NCBI RefSeq assembly: GCF_035046485.1
Contig: NC_085137.1
Location: 445,474,334 to 445,538,333 of the forward strand
Direction: 5' to 3'
DNA: 64,000 nt
Source: Aedes albopictus
Lineage: Eukaryota; Arthropoda; Insecta; Diptera; Culicidae
The number at the start of each line of letters is the position of its first letter. Position 1 is the first letter of the stretch. Both the position numbers and the translations under genes were made by a program. Below, piece by piece: positions 34,140 through 46,530 of the stretch. Below the pieces are notes generated by a model. The model was not told where the DNA came from and searched no databases. It saw nothing but the letters and a program-made list of their open reading frames with translations.

Positions 34140-36270
34140 TGTGGTGTGGTTGTTGATCGGTTAGGCCGCTATCTGTTTCTCCGTCGAATCTTTCCGTTTT
34201 GCTAGCGTTTTGTGACGACTTAATTTTCTAAAAGTATAAAATACTCGTATATCGTGCGGTAGCTTTAAATTTCGTGTGAAGAAACCTCAAGAAGTTTACA
34301 AATAACGCCGGTTTGACGATGAAATCGAATTCGTTGAAATGTGATGCAAACGTATATTGCAAAAAATGCGCCCTGTCGAACTACGTATGTACGTCGAGTG
34401 CGGTGGTCCGTGTGGTCACTCATACCACATTGGGTGTGTTGGACTGAATAGGGAACTACTAAGATCTCTATCGTACGGATTTGTATGGCTGTGCACCGAA
34501 TGCCACCCTGCTTTAAGGCCGGACGGGACGGTGGTTGAATCGTCCGCCATTGCTCTGTTGCTAGTAAGATGCAAATCTCAACTTCTACTTCATATTATTG
34601 ACTAGAAATTTGATCGTTCATTTGCTCACTTGTGGTGCACAATCGACTAAAGTTTCAGCTACGTCAGTGCAGTGGAAATTGATATTTGCTTCTTCAAAAT
34701 CGCGAGGCAAATTGTTAGAAAGAGAGGGAAGATAGGAAAAATTACACGTCGTCCCGTGCGGCCTTAAATGACTGGAAAAATGCCAAGCAAGCAACGTCAC
34801 CACCGCCAGTTGCATTGAACAATTCGGTTAACACCGAATTAGCGCAATTGAAGCTTCAAGTCTCTGCAATCATGGGCACACTTGATTGAATCATCCCAGA
34901 GGATATCTCTACCGTCTCTACAAGCGCAATTCAACTTCATTCTACACCGATTGCAGCTCCTGCTGAAGTGATGAGCGGTACGAACATGAACTACGAAAGC
35001 GAAAATAGTCGAGCTGTCCCGAGTGCCGTGTTGGAGAACGATGCGAGTTTTGCCTTGCTACTGACAAACATTCATATCGCCACCACCGAGAATGATGTCG
35101 ACTCGATGGTTCGCAGATGTCTTGGTGTCCCTGCTGGTGATTGCATGAGCGTTATAAAGTTGGTTCCGAAACAGGTAGACTACAGGCTGCTCAATTACAT
35201 TTCGTTCAAAATCGTTTTAAATCGAAGATGTAAGGATTTGGCAATGTGTGCATCGACTTGGCCTCACGGAATCAAGTTCCGAGAATTTGTGAACCGCTTT
35301 GCTAACACCTGGAAGCCGTGATGATCATATGAATGTTTTTAATGGTCAAGAGTGTTTGAACACGCAGAGAAATTTCATCTTATTGAATCAAAAAAAAATA
35401 TATTTTTGAAGCTCATTTTTGTTATAAACATACTTATTTTTGAATTCTACAATTTTGTTTTGTTCATTCAACTATAAAATTTGTTGTTTTCAATACGACA
35501 GCTAAACGAGGCAAAAATTGTAAATTTAAAAAAATATTTTTTTGTTTGAAATACTTTTTCATTTTTGATTCTAAAAATATATTGTAAATCCAAAAAATGT
35601 TCACGTCTAAATGGCAGGCAGCTGACACACTATAGATTGCAACTTTGTAAGTGCCATCTACCAAATTTTGAGCGTTGTTGGCACCTCCAACCATAGAGGA
35701 AATTCACGCTAACCGATAATTTATGATCATGTTTTGGCAACATCGGAAAGCGTCAAGCGTCCATAACGTAGAAAGTGATTCACATTTAATGATAAATTTT
35801 CAAGAGCAGTTGTGGCTATAATGAACAACGCGCGATAATTCATCAGCATTCCAGAAGTGTGTGTTCGATTCCCGCTTGGAATCATTGTTGTTTTGCTAAA
35901 ACATTAAAAAAAATTGTAAATTCAACAAAATTTTTCTTTGTGGATGTTGACAGCTGACTTTTTTAAAAACAACAATTTTGATCATTAAACCAAAAAATAT
36001 TTATTTTTGAAATCAAAAAATAAAATTATTAGCCGGGGAACGATAATTATTTTTATTGTTTTTACACAGGATTTTTTTGAGTTTAAAAAAGATTTTTCTG
36101 CGTGAATAATGTTAATGCTTGTTGTAAAAATGTGATTTCTCGTTGTTCTAGTTATTGTGAATTCAAGTTTGCTTTGTACGTTTTCTTAAATGTGTGTGTG
36201 TTTTTTTTTAAATTAGTAATAAGTTACCAGTCTGTACAACAACCATGTTGAAGATGCTGTAATAAATAAA
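34140..36270 (+). pseudogene. LINE ORF1 fragment with PHD-like finger, inserted in copia-A
   Basis: From 34318 the frame reads MKSNSLKCDANVYCKKCALS. After a frameshift it continues CGGPCGHSYHIGCVGLNREL and LCTECHPALRPD (34390-34520), a PHD-type Cys/His finger. A separate ORF (34968-35321) reads LLTNIHIATTENDVDSMVRR ... KLVPKQVDYRLLNYISFKIV, an RRM-like C-terminal domain seen in insect LINE ORF1 proteins. No endonuclease or RT follows. 35340-36230 is AT-rich and non-coding. Target duplications were not found. Confidence 0.6.
35815..35892 (+). repeat. tRNA-like SINE fragment
   Basis: 'gtggctataatgaac' and, about 45 bases on, 'gTTCGATTCCCGC' resemble Pol III A and B boxes. The B box is good; the A box is weak. 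No full cloverleaf can be drawn, so this is a probable decayed tRNA-derived SINE and not a tRNA gene. Confidence 0.4.
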
Positions 36271-36273
36271 CAA

Positions 36274-37559
36274 ATTCGCTTGGAGGAAGTCGGTATCTAA
36301 CGTTTATCAACGACAAAACGAGGAAGATTTTTGTCTGCTTTCTGCGCACCAAGTCGAAAGAGGAGGTGCTGCAAAAGTTCAAAGACTTCCACAGCATGGC
36401 TAAGCGGCAGACCGGAAAAAGGTTGAAGGTGCTGAGGACGGACAACGGCTGGGAGTATAAGAATTGGAATTTCGAGAACTACCTGAAGCAGTTGGGCATC
36501 CGTCACCAAACCACAGTGGAGTACACGCCGGAACAAAATGGACTCGCGAAACGAGTCAACCGGACGGTGGTAGAACGAGCGAAGTGCATGCTGTATGAAG
36601 CGAAACTTACTAAATCGTTCTGGGCTGAGGCTGTAGCGACAGCCGTCTATTTAATCAACCGATCTCCAACGAAAGGTATCGAAACGATTACGGAGGAAGC
36701 ATGGACAGGACGAAAGCCAACTCTATCGCATGTTCGAACTTTTGGAACCAGCGTGATGTCCCATATTCCGAAACAAAAACGGAAGAAGTGGGATCAGAAG
36801 GCGGACGAGTGCATCCTCACCGGTTACGACGATGAGACGAAGGCATACCGCCTGTACAGCATGAGGCGCAAGGAAGTCTTCAAGAGCCGGGATGTAGCAT
36901 TCATCGACGAAGGTATTCATCGAGACGAAACACCGGCTGATACAACCAACGACCAGAGGCGTAACTTTGTGAGGTTGGAATTCAGCGAAAACGTGTTGGA
37001 CGAGCCACTACCGAGGGTGGCTGGTGACGATGAAGCAGCTCAAGGCGATGACCAAACTTCCAGCGATGAATCGTTGCAAGATGCCGACGACGTGGAGGAC
37101 GATTCTGCGCTCCCACCGCGCCAATCTTCAAACCCGCCTTTGGCGTTGAGGCGCAGCGGTCGGGAGCGCTTTCTCTCAGGCAAGTATAAAGACTTTCATA
37201 TTGTGAACAAAGGCTTGCCGTCTTCGAAATTTTCAGACTCCAACGATGATCGCCCGATGCGACCCATACCGGAGGTCGAAAATCCCGTTGCGTCCCCGTC
37301 GTGCTCAAGTCAAAGGCCTGCTAGCGGTGCTAAGCAACAGCGGTTGATGCTCTACGATAGGGGACGCGTGTCCCAAGGCAAGTATTTGTACGATTCTATC
37401 AGCGAGAGCTCCGATACTGGTGATGATTTTCCACAGACGATTTTAGATGATCCCGTGACGCACAATGAAGCTCTCTCCCGAGGCGATGCCGACCGTTGGA
37501 AACAAGCCATGATCGACGAGTACAACGTTCTCATGTCAAACGAAACACGAGGACGCTGA
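36274..37559 (+). pseudogene. copia-A integrase and RT start
   Basis: The frame reads SRYLTFINDKTRKIFVCFLR from about 36288, VLRTDNGWEYKNWNFENYLK with the second Asp, and YTPEQNGLAKRVNRTVVERA. In the last block the usual ERFNRT glutamate is replaced: KRVNRT appears where NGVSERFNRT is normal. AYRLYSMRRKEVFKSRDVAF follows, then an acidic linker. The start of RT (DADRWKQAMIDEYNVLMSNE) ends at a frameshift stop at 37557. The lost catalytic Glu and the frameshift mean it is inactive. Confidence 0.75.
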
Positions 37560-37991
37560 CGGATTTCGCAAGGCGATTAAGTGCAAGTGGGTGTACCGGA
37601 CCAAGGTTGATGCGAACGGTAACGGTGACCGTCACAAAGCCAGGCTGGTCATAAAAGGATACTCGCAGCGAAAAGGGGTTGATTACCAGGACACCTACTC
37701 CCCGGTGGTCCGGTATAGTTCTCTGCGATATCTTTTCGCTCTGGCTGCAAGATGGGACCTGCAGGTGGATCAAATGGATGCTGTAACGGCATTCCTGCAG
37801 GGCGAATTAGAGGAGGAAATTTACATGGAGCAACCCCCATGCTTCGTGAACGGTGGCAAGAAATCCAAGGTTTGCCGCCTCAACAAAGCCCTGCACGGCT
37901 TGAAGCAATCTAGCCGTGTCTGGAGTTCGAAGCTGGATGCTGCTCTACGGAAGTTTGGGCTCGAGTCGACGGTGTACGATCCATGCGTATA

Positions 37992-39490
37992 AGGACTGTT
38001 CAATTTATAAAACGGACAACTTGACAAGGCTATAAAAAGAAGACGCGTAGTTCAAATTTAACCACCCAAGGTTCGTTGTCCAGTACATCATCTGTCATTA
38101 TAGTGACCATTTTTGAATCGAATAAAAATAGTTTTATTTTATAGAAAATCGGCCAGGTGTTAAATAAGGTGAATTTTTCGATTGCTGAAAATTGAAAATA
38201 TATATAAAATTACTGTTCACACATGGTATATCGTATTTAATACCAGAAAAGTATATGCCATGCTGCAGCGGCATGAGTAATAAACATTCTGGCAAAATTT
38301 AAACTCAATTGGAAAATTAAGTGTTGAGATATTGAAGTCTCAAGTTAGATTCGATTTTTTGAATAAAATTCATTTGTGAAGCAAAAAGTTCATGAAAATA
38401 TTAAATAATCATTTTTTTTATGCATCCAGTCGAAAGTGGGAATAATGTGGTTTTAAATGCAGAAAACTACTTCTTAATGGCATTGCTGATTTGGTTACTG
38501 TGCGCCATTACAGATACAGTAATCAAAAAAGTTTCGTTCTTTGATGGTTCTTCCAAATAACAATGCTACCTAATGCAAATTTTGCATAACAATGATGCTG
38601 AAAAAAAAAAACTTTGCTTCCGATTATTATTAAATAAGGTGTACAATAACATAGGACCAACTTTATTGGAAATATATAATAACAAGATTCGCTAAAGTCG
38701 AAAATCTGCATCAATGGAACAAAAAGTATGACATTTTTTAATATGACCATCTTTATGGATTAAATTTTTGATGAAAAATGCAATTAATAGTTAATTTTTC
38801 TTCTGTATCATTCATAGAGCAATATTCTACTACCCTGGACAAATTTTTAACCGAATCCGTGATGCTATTGCAACACAGGACTTAAATGAACATTTTTTAA
38901 TAATTTCTATGAAAACAAGGCAATTGGGGCCGGATCACAACTTCCGAGGCCATACTGTCCCGGTCGTTAAGTCGCGTTTTTTTGCGAAATAACGTCCGAA
39001 AGCTTGGGTGCGTCATAACATCTTATGTGCCTTCTTTCCTTGGACTTTGTGGCGTATCTGCATGTTCGGACGTTATGCCCCGGAAAAATGTGCCATAAAG
39101 TCCTGGGACATTATGGCCTCGGACGTTATGATACTGCGCCAAGGCAATTCACTATATCAAGCTGGAGCCTGCTTGGTGCATTATAACTGATCAACTATTG
39201 AGCTTTACCTTTAGTAGAATAGTGTAAGCTTCCAATTTATTAAAAACTTCATGAAAATGTGCATGTTAAGTATGTGGAAAGTTATGTCGAATCTTGAGAA
39301 ATGGGGTTTTATTGATGTTTTACGAAAACCGCTTCAGTTACACAATAAAGAACATTTTGCTTAATGTTAAATTTTTCCTACATTTGAGAATAGCTATAGA
39401 AAGTTACGCAAAAAATTGATACTGATTTTATTGAAAAATAAAAAAGATATCGCACAAGCAAGTTGTCCGTTTTATAAATTGAACAGTCCT
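37992..39490. mobile_element. TA-flanked TIR element, 1499 bp
   Basis: AGGACTGTTCAATTTATAAA starts at 37992 and its complement ends at 39490. The match is perfect for about 32 bp. TA lies at 37990-37991 and 39491-39492. Removing the element with one TA restores GTA TAC TAT CGC (VYYR) in copia-A. The interior is AT-rich with no transposase; a GC-richer patch at 38930-39140 may be another nested piece. Confidence 0.8.
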
Positions 39491-40633
39491 TACTATCGCA
39501 TCTGCGATGGCAAGGTGCTATTCGTTGCGGTTTACGTTGACGAAGTCCTCATTTTCAGCAACTGCAAGCGCTGAAAAAACGAAATAAAACGTAATCTGAG
39601 TCAGGAGTTTGAAATGAAGGACATTGGGCCAGCAAAACACGCACTAGGTATACGAATCACGAGAACCAACGAAGCGGTTACTCTGGACCAGGAGGCGTAC
39701 GTTGAGGCCATGCTCGGCCGGTTCAAATGACGGAGTGTAACCCGGTTCCCGAGCAGGGAATGAGAACTAATTGAAAACAAATTGAGTTATTTAGATATCA
39801 CAAATTTTGATAACAAAGTGAGTTTTCATTCTGTATGACTTAAGTGTTATAACATAACAAAAAATGATAACACAATAATGTACTGAAATATCTAATTGAA
39901 AACAGAATGAGTTCTCATTGATAACAAATTGATAACTCATTTCGTTATCCACATTTTACGACTTGATATCATACGCAGTTCTCAGAGAGTTATCAAATCT
40001 ATAGGATAATAACTAAAAATTAATAACAAATTTAGTATTCATTTTGATATTTTATTAGGTATTAATTTACATAAATAAGTAAAAATTTTAATGAGATTTT
40101 ATGTTAAATTCAGAAGGATCTGGTGATTGAAAACTTGTTTTGTTTGACACGATATCATCAGAATATGACCCCTATTAATGGCGTAGTATTATCGATTGTA
40201 ACAATAACATTCAATCAGTCATTTCTAACATGAACCTACACGAAGAAAAATTGTATGGAAATCGGATATAATATCCTCATAGATATGCAGCATAACTATA
40301 CCATGATTCAACTAAAAGATTAATGATGGACATTCAAGTGACAAAGAAAAGTAAATTTGGAGTCAAAGGACAACTGCACGTAATATTTTTGTATAATTAT
40401 ATTTCAGCTTTTCCTTCTAATTATATACACTGCAGTAAAACAGATATCTGAGGTGTTCACGACATCCCAGAGCAACAGGCATCGGGACTCAAATTGAATT
40501 ACATCGAGCAACGAATTGAGTCGCATTTGGCTTCTCAGCTCTTTCCCTCGTTACCCGGGGAAAAATGATGGCATTGAAAAAATAAGACATCCGATTGGAA
40601 AAACATTTTACTACATTAATTCTATCGGGTTTG

Positions 40634-41245
40634 GCATAGTCTTTTGGCATAATGGTCAAATTGCATAATCTGGCATAATAGTCGTTTGACATAACAATAA
40701 GTGAAATGGCATTCATCATTTTCATGTATGACTCGATGTATGATAAATATCTGTGTTATTTTCAAAACTGTATCAAACATCACGCGATTCAACAATTTGG
40801 TACGGAGCTACAATGAATCTTTTTTCACGCGAGAAAACTTTATAAAGATAAAATATGAGACCTTCAACAGTAGAATGATCGTGAATTACTTTGGTTGGCT
40901 ATATCCAACTTTATTTGTCTTTAATTTAGATTTAGGCTGATACAAACTCAATTTTGACTTTTTGTCCCCCCCCCCTTCAAAAATTTTTGACCGGATTTTG
41001 CATTTTGAGGGGGCAGATAAAAAATATTTATCAAATTATCGGGTCTTGCCGACAATTGTTTAACAAATCCGATGAGTTTTTAATACTTTTCAGATTAAAT
41101 GCTTTATTATTTTTCCCCCCCCCCCCTCGATCAGCCAAAGAGTGGTGGGACAAAAAGTTAAATAATAATTGTAACGGCCTTATGCCAAATGAACATTATG
41201 CCAATCGGCTATAATGCCAAACGACTATTATGCCAAACGACCTAA
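40634..41245. repeat. 'TTTGGCATAATAGTCG' element with an inner TIR pair
   Basis: Left: 'tttggcatagtcttttggcataatgg'-like words to about 40700. Right: 'tatgccaaacgactattatgccaaacgac' -like words (41175-41245) in reverse. Between them TTTTTGTCCC (about 40960) and GGGACAAAAA (about 41147) bracket C-runs of 10-13 bases, probably a second nested element. Confidence 0.55.
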
Positions 41246-41404
41246 GGTGTGAGAAAATTTTGAGAACTGTGGAACTCTCGTTATTTCCTTACGAAAGCGC
41301 AAATGGTGCAGTTTTAAAATATAGAACTGCAGAAATAATCACCCCGTAGTTCAAATTTCAAAATATTTGGCAATATGTTTAGATTGAAATAACTATTATA
41401 GGAA

Positions 41405-41530
41405 AACTTTTGTATTCTGGGCAGTTTTGTTCTCTTCGTCATGGAAGCCTTTTTGAAACCTGTTGAATTCAACGTTGGCCTTAAATCTTTGCCAACCAAA
41501 CTGAGCTATACGACCAAATTTCAGGCAATT
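41405..41530. repeat. Dispersed repeat, partner of 29310-29478
   Basis: Shares 'ggcagttttgttctcttcg', 'tcatgg', 'gaaacctgt' and 'aaatttcaggcaatt' with the element at 29310 in the same orientation. The mirrored right arm is missing here. Confidence 0.55.
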
Positions 41531-41810
41531 TGGTTAAAGTTCAAGAAAATTTAAATCAATGGACCATCAATTTAGACCATTACCCAGAATCAGCTAATCA
41601 TAAATTTTGTGTCAATATGTAAGTACAATACTCAGGTAGATTTAACAAATATTTTGTTGATGATGAAGTCGAGTCAAGTACAAGACCCTGAAGATGACCT
41701 TACAGTTGAGGTCGAAATACGTATCTGTCAAGGGATGCAAATTCTAATTCCACTTAACAGTACGTTACATGATTTTCTTTTTACTTAAATATTTTGTGAA
41801 TATAATAAAT

Positions 41811-41972
41811 AGGGGTACTCACGAAACAGATTAAATTGCTGCAAAAGCCATGATTTTCTGCTTATTTGAATTGTTTCATGATTTTGCGAATGAAATAAAT
41901 AATCGAAGATTGCCTTGAAGATCGCGACGTTTAATCATTTTAATTAGTTTACGCTGTTAAGTGAATCCCCCT
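41811..41972. repeat. Short TIR element, partner of 9647-9795
   Basis: AGGGGTACTCAC at the left and GTGAATCCCCCT at the right are imperfect inverted ends. The body matches 9647-9795. Upstream (41660-41760) lies a LINE-3'-end-like CTGAAGA-hairpin-GAAA motif. Confidence 0.55.
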
Positions 41973-42263
41973 AATGTTAATAAATAAAGCATATTAAACC
42001 CATTTTGGATTCTTGAAATCAAATCTTGTTATCATCAGTTTTTGAAATGATAACAAAATGATATCTCAATTTGATATTAAATAATAACAATTCGGAACGA
42101 AAACTTGTTTTGATTTCATTTTGTTATCAATAACAAAATGAGTTATCATTTTGTTATAGGTTTGTTCTCATTCCCTGCTCGGGTTACCACCCCGATGAAC
42201 ACAAGCGAGAAGATGACGAAGGAAATGAGTTCGTCGATGGCTGAAGAGGAGGAGCGCATCCCA

Positions 42264-42352
42264 ACTAACATTTTTGCTGCATAAAAGTTTAAACGAGCTT
42301 TCTTCCAAGAGCGTTTGCTACATAAGCTGTTATGCAGCTACTTTTGTTAGTA
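42264..42352. mobile_element. ~90-bp MITE in copia-A RNase H region
   Basis: ACTAACATTTTTGCTGCATAA at the left mirrors TTATGCAGCTACTTTTGTTAG at the right (about 17 of 20 match). GCATCCC/GGGATGC flanks extend the symmetry. It separates ERIP from MQGVPYREAV in copia-A. Confidence 0.65.
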
Positions 42353-42535
42353 GGGATGCAGGGTGTCCCCTACAGAGAAGCTGTGGGCTGTCTAATGTAC
42401 CTCGCCCAAAGCACACGACCTGATATCTGCTACGCCGTGAACGTGCTCAGCCGATTCAATTCTAATCCTGGTGAACGGCACTGGAATGCGATGAAGCACC
42501 TATTACGATACGTAAAAGGGATCTTTCTACCAATA

Positions 42536-45500
42536 CTATTTTTCGATAGATGTTCAGTAAATTCTGCAAATTGATATGGCTTAATTATTACAGAAGACTC
42601 TGACAGATCTTATTCTTTCTGGCGTAATGTCCCAACTGCATATTATGAGATTACCCAACTTCACAGGAACGTCATCATTTTGGATCAAGAACAAACAGCA
42701 ATCGATTCATTGTCATTACTTGTTCATTTTTATTGATTTTTGTTTTCCTATAATCTTCATACTTGTGGGTGAGTGTTTGTGTGTGTGATACTGGAACGCT
42801 ATGGTTTTGTGTAACTTTTATACGCCTGGTTGTCGCAATCCGTTGATTTCCATTTGTTTTGATTCCGTTCTATGTATTTACTGTAGCAGCATTACTTGCT
42901 TTGTGGCGAGCGTGACTCGCTATTTCCGTTGTTTGATTAAATTAGAGTTTTTTTTTGCTTGTGTATGAATGTAACTATTGTTTTGCTACCATGGGGGGAC
43001 TTTACTCGTTTTGTTTACTTTAGTTTAGTTTAGTGTATTCGCTAACCAGAGCGGTATCTGACTCGCAACTACAGGGGTTCTATTGCAATTTTAAATTCCA
43101 TTTTCTGCTTGATCTTGTGTGTTTTTTTTTGGTTTTGATTTGTTCAGTTTTGATCTTGTGTGATTCAGTTTCACGCTGCTTTGATTTCAATTCGTTTGAT
43201 TAGTTAGTTTATTTTGCTTTTTAGTGTGTAAGACAATTGCTATATGCGATTCGTTTGAGTAGTGTTTTGTAGTGCATGCGCGTGTAGTGGTGAGATTCAT
43301 TCGACGCGGTTATACTTTATGCATTGCGTTTGTTTGTGTGAACAGTCGGAAACATAAAATGGCATTCCGTTCTATTGCGTAGTGGTATATTAGATAAGTG
43401 TGAAGATTGTTTAGAAATATTTTATTCATTGAACGGTATATTGTTTGCTTCGTTTTTTTTTTCAATTTATTTCAACAGCACTGCGTTTTAGATTTCTGTT
43501 CCTGTTTTCGTCTCGTTTCACTAATATATATGTATAGCTAAGTAAGATTAATTCGTTTTACTTTATTATGTAGTAGTAATTATACTTGCATCAATTAATT
43601 ATTTGATTTAGTATTCAATATATTAGACTAGAAAATAGTATTTTTAAATTGTGTGTGTGTGTTTTTTTATTATTCTCATATATTCTGCAAACGTTACGTT
43701 ATTTGCTTGATTTTCTCGTTAGTAAATTTCTAATTTACCTAGAAACATTGAAGTGTATCAGTACTAAATGATTTATGCTTCAACTTGTTTTCGATAGTTG
43801 TACCAAAATGTGTGTGGGCTTTTCTTGGATAAACTTTTATAAGTACATAAGGGTGAAATGTATGTTTTAAATTGAGTCGTTTTTTGTTTGAAGATTCTCG
43901 AATTGGAACGTACTTCTTATTTCATTGTATTATTTGTTTCTATCACACGGACAGGAAGATTTTACCTAGAAAGCAGATATTGAGTAACCTCGAACATCTC
44001 TGAATAACTCTCAGTAACTGTTTTTTGCTGTAGTTTCATGAAATAGACCAGAATCTCAATATAAATTCAACCTAGTATCAGTAAGGTATTCAAAGGGTTA
44101 TACAATATGTTCACTGTGTCTAATACAGAGACGTTAGGACTGGGCCTATAACACTAGTTTACAGAATTTTTGAACTCGGTAAGCTGATGATTGTTTTTGG
44201 TGTAGAATCATGCCCTGAGTTCGAAAACGCGAAGGAAAAAAATTACAGTAGAGCGGAAATTTTTTCGACTTCCCATACAAGGTGGATGATTTGAAATCGA
44301 TTTTTGTTCTATTTTTAAGAAAAGTCGCTCACTTCACACATCACACTCTCCGTAATCAATGCTCCGATTGAACTGAATTTTTTACTGTAACTCGCCTACA
44401 TATGATATGTCAAATAAATGTTGAGAAAGAATTTTTAAATTGTTTCTTTCTTATTGAAAAAAATACATTTCTTCATATATTTTTGGAAATTTTGCTAAAA
44501 TTTAAGGAGATCGTCCCCAAAACTCGCCAATATCTTGAATTTCATCAATCTGACGCAAAACCTGTATTCAGATGATCGCATGGTATTATATTCAGCTTTT
44601 AATTTATGGAAAAAGATTTAAAATTGGTTCAACAAAACGCAAGATATTTGAATTTTATTAAATTCCATATTTTAAAAAGTTGTAAAACTTGATATTGAGC
44701 TAAAACTTAAAAACTGTTCTACTTTAAATTTTTTGAAGCACGGTTTCGAAATCAGCACTAAATTATGCGTCAAAAATTTTGGTCGTTGACAGAAGTTCAC
44801 GACTTTCGTTTTATTTTGTAAACTAGTGTAACCTGCTCAAGTTCTTTTCCGTTACAATGTATGAATCAGTACAGTCTGCCAGCTGTTTTAGTGAATGAAG
44901 TGACAGCTAATTGTCGAGTAAAATTATTCAACGATAAACCAAATTCACTCGTTCAGAGAATTTTGCCACTGGAGCGGAACCGTTTCCAATCAGAAAACTT
45001 ATCGTCCATTAACATGAACAATTATCGAACGGACAAATACAGGAGTTCGCTATAATGACATTTCAAACGAGTGAACACGTTCATTGACTTGTAGTGGATG
45101 ATCATGAATTATTTGCACGAACACTTGTACAATCGTAAAGGCAAATCCAACGTTGCCCAACGCGAGAATCTTCTAACAAAAGTGATTTTTGATTAGAATT
45201 CAATTGACATAGATACATTCCATTTTTCCTATAAGACCCATAAAACTGAAGCTCAATTCATTTGTACAAAATTTTCCTTTAGTCATTTTGATAAAAGTTC
45301 GTATTACTGATTCTAACAAAACGATCAGAACAATCTAACTTGAATCATCTGTTTTATTTGAATTGGTTCTCATTTTCCATATAACCAAAGAAACCATTTG
45401 CAAGAGGACGAGATCAGGTAAAATAATTGCAACAAACTTTAAAAATTCATTCATTTCGTAAAAAAACAACACCAGTGAATTCTATTCGACTTCGGGGTAG

Positions 45501-46530
45501 TGAAACCCGAAGTGGAAGTTTTTATATTTGATTAGACTGTCTTCTTACAGGACTATATCAATTGTTTTCTTTCATGATTTTCGTTCTCTGTTCTGTTTTG
45601 CTTCCTATTGTTTGCTCGCTGACCAATCAAGTTCTTCCATTTTCTTTTCGGTTGTCTGCTTTTCTTTGGTTTCCTTTCTTATTGTTTGTGTATGCGTGTT
45701 TTTGTATTAACGCTATGTTCGGATTTGATTAGTCTTCGAAATTTGATTGACATAATTTGCTTGAAAAAACGGGGCGGGCTAGTATTGATTTCTTGATTCG
45801 TCTTATAGTGTATAGCTCTCTACAAGTCTTGTTCTAGTCGTCACACCTACATGGGGGTCATATTTACGGACTACGCGGTTTCATGCATTACAGTTTTTTT
45901 TGTTTCTGGGGTTGGTTGGTAGCAATTTAACGTTCGATTTTAATATTCCTACTGACTCTACTGGCTATGCGAAACACTCTACGCGCTAGTATTATTAATC
46001 ACTTGTCAATTCACTTCGTAAGTTTGGTTCCACGAGTTCCGAATCAATCCTTTTCTTTGTATCTGAATCCCACGATTCAGTCGTAGCGGGGGGCTACACA
46101 CTGCTTACCATTGAACTCGAGTTGGTGTTTGAACTTAGGCTTGTAATAGACCATTTCATTCAACTTTTGAAAATATGATCAAAAATGTTATTATTCGATA
46201 ATTTTTATGGTGAATATTTTACTTGTTGAGTATGTAGTAGTTCTGGAGCAACATTTGAAAAGGGCCCAAGAGGTCTTGTGTCTTTTTTCGAAAACGCTCC
46301 GTAGGGCATAACAGCAGCCCGCCCACGCAAATGAACACCGTTATCCGAAAGATCGATGTTTGCTCTATCTGATATCGGTCTTAGTTTTTGTGAATAAGCT
46401 GATGGGGGCTCAGGAGCGACGTGTGAAGTCATTGTTTACCAATGCTTGTATGCCCTTTTCAAATGTTGCTCCAGAGTTATTCGAGAGTGTACCCGGATGT
46501 AGTATCACACTTTTCTAAGCAAGTGAACTT
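42536..46530. other. Long AT-rich non-coding stretch
   Basis: No domain-bearing ORF. 42720-44000 is T/G-rich with GT runs and poly-T. It could be a long 3' UTR of the minus-strand FAM110-like gene, but I cannot show that. 44936-44999 is a diverged unit of the foldback cluster at 46530-46976. ACTTCGGG...CCCGAAGT (about 45489-45513) is a small 8-bp-stem hairpin. Confidence 0.35.

Larger units (their letters stand above)
39744..42184. mobile_element. TIR element with CCCGAGCAGGGAATGAGAAC ends, 2.4 kb
   Basis: CCCGAGCAGGGAATGAGAAC at 39744 mirrors GTTCTCATTCCCTGCTCGGG ending at 42184. Subterminal DNA on both sides is full of 'gataacaaaatgag'-type words in both orientations. The flank is TT (or GTT), and removal restores CNPVTTPMN in copia-A. 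No transposase is seen. At least three smaller repeats are nested inside (40634-41245, 41405-41530, 41811-41972). Confidence 0.75.
32589..42535 (+). mobile_element. Ty1/copia element 'copia-A', old and nested
   Basis: The composite order on the plus strand is LTR-like DNA (about 32589-32793, TGTTATGTC...CTCAATA, with TATAAATAAAG inside), the primer site GGTTATGGGCC (32794-32804), then gag-protease, integrase, reverse transcriptase and RNase H. That is the Ty1/copia order. The primer site equals the copia type, complementary to an initiator-Met tRNA anticodon region. It is split by a LINE ORF1 fragment (34140-36270) and TIR elements at 37992-39490, 39744-42184 and 42264-42352. The RNase H end and 3' LTR are missing beyond 42535. 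Confidence 0.75.
37575..42535 (+). pseudogene. copia-A reverse transcriptase and RNase H, in four pieces
   Basis: Piece 1 (37575-37991): KCKWVYRTKVDANGNGDRHK, SPVVRYSSLRYLFALAARWD, MDAVTAFLQGELEEEIYMEQ. Piece 2 (39493-39743): YYRICDGKVLFVAVYVDEVL, with YVDD changed to YVDE and a stop soon after. Piece 3 (42185-42263): TTPMNTSEKMTKEMSSSMAE. Piece 4 (42353-42535): GVPYREAVGCLMYLAQSTRP and NPGERHWNAMKHLLRYVKG. Across the first junction the codons rejoin as DPCV|YYRICDG, and across the second as CNP|VTTPMN. The altered catalytic aspartate shows the element was already decaying or has decayed since. Confidence 0.75.
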
